From Kiritimatiellia bacterium (GTDB taxonomy: Bacteria > Verrucomicrobiota > Kiritimatiellia > RFP12 > UBA1067), in contig JAGCJE010000227.1 in NCBI GenBank assembly GCA_017648225.1, positions 1 to 14,374 of the forward strand: a stretch of DNA of 14,374 nucleotides, given 5' to 3'. The stretch's first letter is position 1. Each line of letters opens with the position of its first letter. Of the stretch, positions 1 through 6,747 are shown one piece after another. The notes below the pieces were generated by a model. That model ran no database searches. It was given only the letters and a program-made list of their open reading frames with translations, and had not been told where the DNA came from. The position numbers were made by a program, and so were the translations under genes.

Positions 1-1053
1 GATTTTTTCAACGGCGTAAGACGTCATATCGGCAAGCTCGACGCTGAAAAGCTGCGCGAGCAGTACGAGCGTCTTTCCGACGAGCTCGTCGCTCTCGACA
101 CGCTGTTTGAAACGATCTCCATCGGCATTATCTTTCTCGATGAGCGCGGCGATATCGTAAAATCCAATCCGGCCGCGCGCGAACTCCTCGGCATAGACAT
201 AAAGGACGCCCTGGAGTCTCTCGCCATACCGCTCGGAAAATCGACGAAGCGCGACATCGACATCTCTTACCCGCGCGAAAGGACGCTCGAGATCAAGAGC
301 GTCCCCGTGGAGTCGGGAACTTTGGTCTACATCGACGACGTGACCGCCGAGCGCCAACGCACTGAAGAGGAGTTGCGCGTCGGCGCGACACGCGCGGTTA
401 GGGATCTCGCCGCGGGCGTCGCCCATGAAATCGGAAACCCGCTCAACGCCCTTTCGCTCAACCTGCAGCTTCTTAAGCGTTCAACGGGCGAAAACGGCGA
501 AATCGACGAATGTCTCAATCAGGTCGAGCGCCTCTCGGGAATCATTCACGGATTTCTCCAAGCCCTACGCCCATCGAAGCCGAATCTCTCGCGCGGAACC
601 GTGGCCGATCCCATCAAGAGCTGCCTGGCGACGATGAAAAACCTCTTTGAAGAGCGCGGAATCCTCGTTTCGCTCGACCTCGTCGGCGCTATCCCGTCCG
701 TCGCGCTCGACAAGGCCCAGATGGAACAGGTCTTTTTCAACCTCCTTAAAAACGCGCTTGAGGCCGTAAAGGACGGAGGCTCGATCGATATCGACATTTC
801 GAGCGACGACAACGACGTCATAACGACGATCCGCGACAACGGGCTCGGTATGAACCCCGAGCAGATCACCCACCTCTTCGAGCCCTACAAGACCTCCAAA
901 GAGCACGGCACCGGGCTCGGACTTATGATAACGGCCCGTATCGTGCGAGACCATGGCGGATCGATAGCCGTCGAATCCCAACTCGGCGAGGGAACGACGT
1001 TCACGGTCCGCCTGCCGCGGATCGAACGCAGAATCAGAGCCCTGAAAGGATGA
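1..1053 (+). CDS. PAS-domain sensor histidine kinase, NtrB-like (5' partial)
   Basis: The frame is open from base 1, so the N-terminus lies outside the window; 350 residues are visible. A short helical stretch (residues 10-35) leads into a PAS-like domain (about 35-115). The dimerisation/phosphoacceptor domain follows with H-box VAHEIGNPLNAL (His142), then an HATPase domain with an N-box around FFNLLKNALEAV (245-256), G1 box DNGLGM (279-284) and G2 box GTGLGL (303-308). All catalytic boxes are intact. The family autophosphorylates on His and passes phosphate to a response regulator. The next gene, an NtrC-type regulator, overlaps or abuts it, so it is almost certainly the partner. No membrane segment is visible in the part seen. 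The stimulus is unknown. The kinase assignment is firm; the NtrB-like label rests on the H-box type and the partner. Confidence 0.95.
   Translation, partial: DFFNGVRRHIGKLDAEKLREQYERLSDELVALDTLFETISIGIIFLDERGDIVKSNPAARELLGIDIKDALESLAIPLGKSTKRDIDISYPRERTLEIKSVPVESGTLVYIDDVTAERQRTEEELRVGATRAVRDLAAGVAHEIGNPLNALSLNLQLLKRSTGENGEIDECLNQVERLSGIIHGFLQALRPSKPNLSRGTVADPIKSCLATMKNLFEERGILVSLDLVGAIPSVALDKAQMEQVFFNLLKNALEAVKDGGSIDIDISSDDNDVITTIRDNGLGMNPEQITHLFEPYKTSKEHGTGLGLMITARIVRDHGGSIAVESQLGEGTTFTVRLPRIERRIRALKG
1045..1050 (+). promoter_or_regulatory. Shine-Dalgarno AAAGGA deciding the response-regulator start
   Basis: AAAGGA sits 5 bases before the ATG at 1056 but directly abuts the ATG at 1050. This favours translation from 1056, the third codon of the longer reading (M-I-M-Q-K-R). 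Confidence 0.55.
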
Positions 1054-1055
1054 TT

Positions 1056-2459
1056 ATGCAGAAACGGAAGATTCTTATTGTCGATGACGAAAAACCGACC
1101 CGTGAGGTTATGGCGAAGATACTTTCGGCCTCTTACGAATGCCTGCTCGCGCCCGACGCCGAACTTGCGCTTAAAACCCTCACCGAAAACCCCGACATCG
1201 CTCTTCTCATCACCGACTATAAAATGCCGGGCAAAAACGGCGTGGAGCTTATAAAAACGGCAAAGGAAAAAGATCCGTCAATCGCTTGCATTCTCGTGAC
1301 CGCGTTCGGCGAAATAGAGCTCGCTGTAGCCGCGATGAAAGACGGCGCCGACGACTTTCTAACCAAGCCCATCACCGATATCGCCCAGATGGAGCTGCGC
1401 GTGGCGAAGGCTATGGAAAAAAACGCGCTTTTGAGAAAAGTCGAAGAGCTTCAGCATGAGATAGACGCGCGCAGGGGAATCGACACGTTCACGGGCGATT
1501 CGCCAGCGATGGAAAAAATCTACAAACTGATCCGCCAAAGCGCAAAGGCGAACGCGAGCGTTCTTATCGAAGGCCCGTCGGGCACCGGCAAGGAACTCGT
1601 AGCGAAAGCCCTTCACGATCTTTCTCCCCGCGCAAACGGTCCGTTCGTGGCGGTTGAATGCGCGGCGCTTTCTCCGACGCTGATCGAATCGGAACTCTTC
1701 GGCCACGAAAAAGGCGCGTTCACCGGAGCCGACAAACTGAAAATCGGAAAATTCGAAGCGGCTTCGGGAGGCACTCTCTTCCTCGACGAAATAACGGAAA
1801 TCGATCTTGCGACCCAGGTCAAGCTCCTGAGAGTTCTCGAATCGCGCACGTTGCAGAGAGTCGGTGGCAACAGCGACGTCAAGGTCGACTTCAGGCTCGT
1901 CGCCGCGACGAACCGCGATCTCGCCGCATACGTGCGCGAAGGTAAATTCCGCGAGGACCTCTACTACCGGCTCAACGTCATCGACATCCGTCTTCCGGCG
2001 CTTAAAGACCGCCCTGGAGACATCGCGCTTCTCGTTTCCCGCTTCACGAAGGAATTCGCGAAAAAGAACGACGTCGAGATTAAGGGAATCGATCCTGCGG
2101 CGCTCAAAGCTCTCGAGGCTTATTCATGGCCAGGCAACGTGCGCCAATTGAGAAACGTAATCGAAAGAATGGTCGTGCTGGCCGACGGGTCGCGTCTGAC
2201 GATAGCAGACATTCCGGAAGAAATCACGGACGACGCGGCCGTCGCGCCGAGCGCCCCCGCCCCCGTCGCTTCGTCTCCCGCGGCCGCGGACGCTCTGGCC
2301 GCCGCACCGGCGTCAGGTTCCCTGGCCGCTACGGAAAAAAGCATCATTTTGAAGACTTTGGAGGAATGTGGCTTCAACAAGACGAGAGCCGCCCAAAAAC
2401 TCGGGATTTCACGACGCACCCTTCACAGAAAACTGAACGAATGGAGCATAGACAAATGA
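1056..2459 (+). CDS. NtrC-family sigma-54-dependent response regulator
   Basis: Activates RNA polymerase carrying sigma-54 by ATP hydrolysis once phosphorylated. Positions count from the alternative ATG at 1050; subtract 2 for the preferred start. The receiver domain (7-125) has acidic pair D12/D13, phosphoacceptor D56 in LLITDYKMPG, T84 and K106. The AAA+ domain (147-380) has Walker A GPSGTGKE (175-182), the sigma-54 contact loop GAFTGA (222-227), Walker B GTLFLDEI (241-248) and arginine-finger region FREDLYYRLNV. An Ala/Pro/Ser-rich linker (about 394-426) joins a Fis-type helix-turn-helix (430-466). Length and order are those of full NtrC/ZraR-type regulators. It lies downstream of the histidine kinase and overlaps the next gene by 4 bases (ATGA, 2456-2459). 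Sigma-54 itself is encoded at 7903-9315. Target promoters cannot be told from this window. Confidence 0.96.
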   Translation: MQKRKILIVDDEKPTREVMAKILSASYECLLAPDAELALKTLTENPDIALLITDYKMPGKNGVELIKTAKEKDPSIACILVTAFGEIELAVAAMKDGADDFLTKPITDIAQMELRVAKAMEKNALLRKVEELQHEIDARRGIDTFTGDSPAMEKIYKLIRQSAKANASVLIEGPSGTGKELVAKALHDLSPRANGPFVAVECAALSPTLIESELFGHEKGAFTGADKLKIGKFEAASGGTLFLDEITEIDLATQVKLLRVLESRTLQRVGGNSDVKVDFRLVAATNRDLAAYVREGKFREDLYYRLNVIDIRLPALKDRPGDIALLVSRFTKEFAKKNDVEIKGIDPAALKALEAYSWPGNVRQLRNVIERMVVLADGSRLTIADIPEEITDDAAVAPSAPAPVASSPAAADALAAAPASGSLAATEKSIILKTLEECGFNKTRAAQKLGISRRTLHRKLNEWSIDK

Positions 2460-3241
2460 CAGCATCAACATTGGTTCTCGCAATATCCTTCTTGCCGTTC
2501 TTCGAGGCGAAGAACACGGTTGTAAACAATATAGTAAATTCTTCGCCGTCGTACGAGACAAAGGAAATCGACTGCAAAAAGCCGGACCTCCTCACGCGTG
2601 AGAAATGTCCCGCGTGCAAAGCGTCCGGAATTATCGTTCTTGAAGAGCAGAACTTCGGACAGTTCAACTCCTACCGTCTCGAAAGGCCCAAAAAGATCAG
2701 GCAAAAATGCCCGTTCTGCAAAGGCCAGCGCTACATAGAGGCTTTCTACAATCCGACGGAACTGAAGCTTCTGGTAGCCCGCGAAAGACTTAAATTCGAA
2801 TCCGATCATCAGGCCAAGGGGGAGGTCCCCGTCGGAGAGGCGTTCATCCCCAAAGACGCCTACGACAAACTTGACCGCAAAACGGTCAAACTCCTCAAGG
2901 AGGCGTACGGAGAGCCTTGCAGATCGTGCCATTGGCTGGGAATCACGCCTTGTAGGGAATGTGACGGAAACGGCTACGTCAACTGCCCGAACAGCGACTG
3001 CAAAGGCGGATGGTCGGTGACAAAAACGGAATCCTCATATACGAAAACCTCTTCTGGGGGCGGATTATCCGGCGGGAGCTACAACCGCTCCGGATCATCA
3101 CGTAGAGTCACCAGAAAAAAAACGAACGTCAACGTCCAACCGTGCCCGGAATGTCTAGGCGTAAGCATGATAATATGTCCCGACTGCAACGGTAAACGCG
3201 CCCTCCCGTGCAAAAAATGCAATGCTCTCGGCACTAAATGA
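2456..3241 (+). CDS. Cys-rich protein with eight paired-cysteine (DnaJ zinc-finger-like) motifs
   Basis: A 261-residue protein. I do not recognise a named family. A hydrophobic N-terminus (residues 5-18) could be a signal peptide or anchor. Paired cysteines lie at 51-54, 85-88, 155-158, 166-169, 177-182 (C-x4-C), 230-233, 241-244 and 252-255, several followed by G or xGxG as in the DnaJ cysteine-rich domain. No J domain is present. A Ser/Gly/Thr/Lys-rich stretch (about 190-226) separates the last two groups. The pairs could bind zinc or act as thiol sites; this is inference. The ATG at 2456 overlaps the regulator's stop (ATGA) and has GGAG nine bases upstream. An in-frame ATG at 2441 would add MEHRQ and give the putative signal peptide a basic n-region, so the start is not certain. 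Its stop overlaps the Ser/Thr kinase start by 4 bases. Confidence 0.85.
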   Translation: MTASTLVLAISFLPFFEAKNTVVNNIVNSSPSYETKEIDCKKPDLLTREKCPACKASGIIVLEEQNFGQFNSYRLERPKKIRQKCPFCKGQRYIEAFYNPTELKLLVARERLKFESDHQAKGEVPVGEAFIPKDAYDKLDRKTVKLLKEAYGEPCRSCHWLGITPCRECDGNGYVNCPNSDCKGGWSVTKTESSYTKTSSGGGLSGGSYNRSGSSRRVTRKKTNVNVQPCPECLGVSMIICPDCNGKRALPCKKCNALGTK

Positions 3242-4155
3242 CGGTTAATGCGATGATTAACAATCCCATACAGATTCAGCTACCGGACATCCGTCTAATC
3301 AACAAGATAGACGAAGGAGGCATGTCCAGCATTTGGAAGGCCATGGATTTGAGCCGCAACGAAATCGTGGCGGTAAAAATCCTCAACAAAGAATTCACCG
3401 CCAACGAGCAGGATCTTGAACAGTTCAAGGCCGAGCAGAAGACAATGGCCGAAATCGACCATCCAGGCATAGTAAAAAGCTACGAACTGAGAAAGACGGA
3501 CTCCTTCTGGTATTATGTGATGGAGTATGTCGACGGGTACAATTTCGGCGCCCTGTTGCAGCGCAAACAGCATCTTATCGAGGTTGACTGTCTCCTGATA
3601 TGCCAATCCGTAGCCCTGGCGCTCGACTATGCGTGGAACAACCACGGCGTCGTCCACTGCGACATAAAACCCGACAATATAATGGTCAATTCCGACGGCG
3701 AAATAAAACTGACGGATCTCGGGCTTTGCTATACGTACCGATTCCTTAATGACGGCCGACAGGACATCCCTGATCATGTAATGGGGACTCCGTCGTACAT
3801 CTCGCCCGAACAGGTATACGGCGACGTGGAACTTGACTGTCGCGCCGACATATACTCGCTCGGAGCTACGCTCTACCACCTTGCCACGGGCAGAATGCTT
3901 TTCCCGAAGATGACTTCGGACGAAATGATGAAAGCCCATTGCGACGAGCTTTCACAATCCAAGGATCCGCGAGTCTACCGCCCCGATCTTACAGAAGGTT
4001 TCTGCCAGATGCTGGAAGCGATGCTTGTTAAGGACCGCAACGGACGCGTGCCGTCATGGAGCGACGTCTACGCCATGAGCAGGGATGTCGAGCGCGGCAT
4101 AAAATTCAAGCCGCGCCTGACAGGCTTTATCTCATCTATGAAGCTCGACCTGTGA
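3238..4155 (+). CDS. Cytoplasmic Ser/Thr protein kinase (Hanks type, non-RD)
   Basis: A 305-residue single-domain eukaryote-like kinase. The glycine loop is IDEGGMSSIW (24-33), ATP-anchoring Lys is K47 in VAVKIL, the likely helix-C Glu is E66, the catalytic loop is HCDIKPDN (140-147, Asp142, Asn147), the metal site is DLG (160-162) rather than DFG, followed by GTPSY (183-187), the SPE triplet (189-191, in place of APE), DIYSLG (204-209) and a terminal Arg270. HCD replaces HRD, so it lacks the arginine that couples many kinases to activation-loop phosphorylation. All catalytic residues are present and it should be active. No transmembrane or sensor domain follows the catalytic domain, which ends near residue 285. 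The start overlaps the Cys-rich gene stop (ATGA, 3238-3241) and the end overlaps the next gene (GTGA, 4152-4155). No clear Shine-Dalgarno is seen, so reinitiation is likely. Substrates are unknown; neighbouring products are candidates. Confidence 0.94.
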   Translation: MTVNAMINNPIQIQLPDIRLINKIDEGGMSSIWKAMDLSRNEIVAVKILNKEFTANEQDLEQFKAEQKTMAEIDHPGIVKSYELRKTDSFWYYVMEYVDGYNFGALLQRKQHLIEVDCLLICQSVALALDYAWNNHGVVHCDIKPDNIMVNSDGEIKLTDLGLCYTYRFLNDGRQDIPDHVMGTPSYISPEQVYGDVELDCRADIYSLGATLYHLATGRMLFPKMTSDEMMKAHCDELSQSKDPRVYRPDLTEGFCQMLEAMLVKDRNGRVPSWSDVYAMSRDVERGIKFKPRLTGFISSMKLDL

Positions 4156-4733
4156 AAAGATTACTGGACATCTTCCTCATAATCGCGACGATGCCCCTTT
4201 GGCTTTGTCTCTACGCTATTACCGCATTGGCTGTAGCGATATCCATGGGTCGCCCCATACATTTCATCCATGAGCGAGCCGGTAGGAACGGGAAAAAGTT
4301 TAATTTCATGAAATTCCGTTCAATGCGCGGAGGCGAAGGCTCCGACGCCGAAAGAACGACGCGTTTCGGAAGATTTCTACGCTCGACTTCCCTTGATGAA
4401 CTGCCCCAGCTCTGGCACGTACTCTCTGGGAAGATGTCGCTCGTGGGACCGCGCCCTCTGCCCGCGAAATATTTGGAGCGCTACTCCCCTTTTCAGGCGA
4501 GACGACACGAGGTTAGACCCGGCATTACCGGCTGGGCGCAGATCAACGGACGCAACGCGATATCCTGGGAGAAGAAATTTGAACTCGACGTCTGGTATGT
4601 CGACAATAGATCGCTTTTACTCGACGCGAAAATCATATTCATCACGTTTGCAAAAGTTTTCAAACGCAGCGGAGTAAACAGTTCGGCGACCGAAACGATG
4701 CCCGAATTCACCGGCTCCGGAAAAAACCCGTGA
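4152..4733 (+). CDS. PglC-like monotopic phosphoglycosyl transferase (bacterial sugar transferase)
   Basis: Transfers a sugar-1-phosphate from a UDP-sugar to undecaprenyl phosphate at the inner membrane, the first step of surface glycan or glycoprotein-glycan assembly. The 193-residue form consists of one N-terminal membrane helix (about 4-32) and the catalytic domain, as in the small PglC class rather than the larger WcaJ/WbaP proteins. Visible motifs are FMKFRSM (52-58), the catalytic Asp-Glu pair in SLDELPQ (D82/E83), SLVGPRP (96-102) and PGITGWAQINGR (123-134). The C-terminal part (INGRNAISW, KFELDVWYV, KRSGV) closely resembles PglC-type enzymes as I know them. The start is GTG at 4152 overlapping the kinase stop; the open frame extends further upstream, but that part lies inside the kinase gene. 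It overlaps the next gene by 4 bases (GTGA). The sugar is unknown. No other glycan gene is in the window. Confidence 0.93.
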   Translation: MKRLLDIFLIIATMPLWLCLYAITALAVAISMGRPIHFIHERAGRNGKKFNFMKFRSMRGGEGSDAERTTRFGRFLRSTSLDELPQLWHVLSGKMSLVGPRPLPAKYLERYSPFQARRHEVRPGITGWAQINGRNAISWEKKFELDVWYVDNRSLLLDAKIIFITFAKVFKRSGVNSSATETMPEFTGSGKNP

Positions 4734-5413
4734 AAATAAACCGTTCCATCCTCCCTTCGGGCCGTATCGGACTCGCCGTTTCAGGCGGCTCCGACTCGGT
4801 CGCGCTCGCATTCCTTTTGACGAAAGGCGGTAAAAAGAAGAACGCGGCGAAAAGATTCGTGATTCTTCACGTCGATCACGGTCTTCGCAAAGAATCGAAA
4901 GAGGAATACAGATTCGTAAAGAACCTGGCCGCGCGCCTCGGAATCCCGTTCAAGGGCCGCCATGCCAAGGTTGTCCGCGAAAAAGGCGAATCTCTCGAAA
5001 TGGCGGCGAGGCGCGTTAGACTCGCCTTCTTTGAGCAACAGACCCGACTACTCGGTCTTGATGCTATTGCAACCGGACACCACATGGACGACGTCGCCGA
5101 AACCTTTCTTATGCGCATTAAGAGAGCCTCAGGGGCAGAGGGTCTCTCCGGAATAAAGGAGAAAAGCCGTGTCGGCGACATCCGCTTCGTAAGACCTCTT
5201 CTCGGATGTCGTGACAAAGAACTTAAAGACTACCTCGTAAGATTCGGAGAAGAATGGCGCGAGGACGCGTCAAACGACGACACCTCCATAGAACGTAACA
5301 AAATCCGCCATGAGGTAATTCCGTTTCTGGAAAAGACTCTCGACCCTAAACTTGTACCCCACATCTTCAAAATCACGAAAAACCTCGCCGAAAAGATCAT
5401 CTCCAAATTATGA
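4730..5413 (+). CDS. tilS: tRNA(Ile)-lysidine synthetase, single-domain form
   Basis: Ligates lysine to cytidine 34 of the tRNA-Ile with anticodon CAU, using ATP, so that it reads AUA. The N-type ATP pyrophosphatase domain is complete: PP-loop SGGSDS (18-23), HVDHGLR (47-53), ATGHHMDD (114-121), RPLL (155-158) and the tRNA-contact segment DASNDDTSIERNKIRHEVIP (179-198). The protein is 227 residues and stops just after the catalytic domain. Many family members are 300-430 residues with extra C-terminal domains, so this is a minimal version. Nothing TilS-like is evident after the stop, because the next gene begins 13 bases on in another frame with a lipoprotein signal. The start is GTG overlapping the sugar transferase stop (GTGA, 4730-4733). 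It is the last gene of the overlapping chain. Confidence 0.93.
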   Translation: MKINRSILPSGRIGLAVSGGSDSVALAFLLTKGGKKKNAAKRFVILHVDHGLRKESKEEYRFVKNLAARLGIPFKGRHAKVVREKGESLEMAARRVRLAFFEQQTRLLGLDAIATGHHMDDVAETFLMRIKRASGAEGLSGIKEKSRVGDIRFVRPLLGCRDKELKDYLVRFGEEWREDASNDDTSIERNKIRHEVIPFLEKTLDPKLVPHIFKITKNLAEKIISKL

Positions 5414-5419
5414 TATAAT
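5411..5419 (+). promoter_or_regulatory. Extended -10 promoter element TGATATAAT
   Basis: A perfect TGnTATAAT overlaps the tilS stop codon. There is no convincing -35 at 16-18 bases, which an extended -10 can do without. The TATAAT ends 7 bases before the ATG at 5427, so transcription would start at about the first base of the start codon. It is a candidate leaderless promoter for the GDSL lipoprotein. Confidence 0.55.
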
Positions 5420-5426
5420 GTACACT

Positions 5427-6719
5427 ATGAACATCAGAATTCTATCAGCAATCGCCGCATCGGTTTTCCTTATCGGATGCGCGTCTCTAGACTGCCGCAA
5501 CCAGAAAACATTCACCTTGAACGACTTTAAGTCGAATGAATACAAGGTAGTTCTGCCAAAAAACGCCTCAACCTACCGCATCAGCGTAGAATACACGGCG
5601 AAAAAGAAGTTCTCGTTCACGGCAAAGCCGTCAAACAACGCGTTTATCGGACTTTCCCGCATATCGTTTCCGGCTTCCGAAACGCTCCGCAAAGAATCAC
5701 GCGACTTTAAAGTCGTTTCTCCCGATTACAGTGACTTGATGCTGATATTGAACAATCCTGAAGATTGCGACATTAAAACCCTGTCCGTCGAACCTGTTCC
5801 TGCGGAGAAATACGCGCCCGCGACGATTGCCGCCGATCCGCTCAGGAAAAACAACAGACGCCACATTCAGATTAAAAAGGATTACGAAAAAGCTCCTTCC
5901 TCGCCGATCATCCTTTTCGGCGATTCCCTTACCGACAACTGGCGCGGCAAACGTTTCGATTACATGGCGAAAAACTTTACTGTCGTCAACGCCGGCATTT
6001 GCGGAGACAAGGTCGAGCATCTGCTGTGGCGCATTCTCGACATGCATCAGATGCTCGCCGAAAAACAGCCCGAAGTTGCGACATTCCTCATAGGAACGAA
6101 CAATTTCAGCTACCAATACAATCCCGAGGACATTGCGCTAGGAGTAAAAAATCTCATCGCGACGTTCCGCGCAATATGCCCCAACACGAAAATAATCGTT
6201 TTCGCGATACCTCCGCGCGGCTTCGTCACACGCCCCGACATGCTGCCGTTCACCGACGTCACGAATCCTCTAATCGAGAACGCGATTGACGAGCTCAAGG
6301 CGTCCAACGAGCGCGATGTCTATTATTTCGATTTCGGAGATCTCCTCGCCGATAAGAGGATGATGAGGAAAGAGTTCTACGAAAACGACAAACTCCACTT
6401 CTCCGACAAAGGTTATGCGGATGTACTTACCCCCTTCATCTCCGGCGCCATAAGACTCGTCACTTCAAAGAACCTTCCGGCCGATTACTTCGGTAAAATG
6501 ACCGCGTGGAAAAGATATCTTAAGAAGAGATACACGACGTGCAAAAACAATCTCGCGCTCGAAGAGATGCTGGCGTGCGAAACCCACCTTAAATCTCTCG
6601 CTCCCCATTGGATGAACGTCTTCAAGAAAATCTCGGAGGATGACAAATATATACCAGAAATGCCTGCAGAATACCTTCGTCAGGCGCGCCAGGAAGGATT
6701 ACCTGAATTTTTAAGATAA
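5427..6719 (+). CDS. SGNH/GDSL-hydrolase lipoprotein
   Basis: A 430-residue secreted ester hydrolase by family. It has a lipoprotein signal peptide with lipobox LIGC (Cys18), then a region of about 140 residues rich in beta-like segments that I cannot assign (20-155), then the SGNH domain. Block I is FGDSL (Ser167), block II Gly around NAGICG (188-193), block III GTNN (Asn225) and block V DKLHFS (Asp321/His324). All four catalytic positions are intact. A C-terminal extension of about 85 residues (345-430) is helical and Lys-rich. Substrates of such enzymes include acetylated glycans and lipids; the real one is unknown. An in-frame ATG at 5418 lies within the -10 element, so 5427 is preferred. 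There is no Shine-Dalgarno. The next gene follows after 28 bases and is also a lipoprotein. Confidence 0.9.
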   Translation: MNIRILSAIAASVFLIGCASLDCRNQKTFTLNDFKSNEYKVVLPKNASTYRISVEYTAKKKFSFTAKPSNNAFIGLSRISFPASETLRKESRDFKVVSPDYSDLMLILNNPEDCDIKTLSVEPVPAEKYAPATIAADPLRKNNRRHIQIKKDYEKAPSSPIILFGDSLTDNWRGKRFDYMAKNFTVVNAGICGDKVEHLLWRILDMHQMLAEKQPEVATFLIGTNNFSYQYNPEDIALGVKNLIATFRAICPNTKIIVFAIPPRGFVTRPDMLPFTDVTNPLIENAIDELKASNERDVYYFDFGDLLADKRMMRKEFYENDKLHFSDKGYADVLTPFISGAIRLVTSKNLPADYFGKMTAWKRYLKKRYTTCKNNLALEEMLACETHLKSLAPHWMNVFKKISEDDKYIPEMPAEYLRQARQEGLPEFLR

Positions 6720-6747
6720 ATAATCAACAAGAAAGCGAAAGATAAAA

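Noticed and set aside
2126..2455. Upstream extension of the Cys-rich protein frame
   Set aside because: This part overlaps the response-regulator HTH region in another frame and is Arg-rich shadow sequence; the ATGA start at 2456 fits the gene chain.
4056..4151. Longer start for the sugar transferase
   Set aside because: The extra 32 residues lie inside the kinase gene and do not look like the family N-terminus, which begins at KRLLDIF.
4413..4430. TGGCAC resembling the -24 half of a sigma-54 promoter
   Set aside because: It lies inside the sugar transferase gene and the -12 half (TTGC) is missing at the right spacing.
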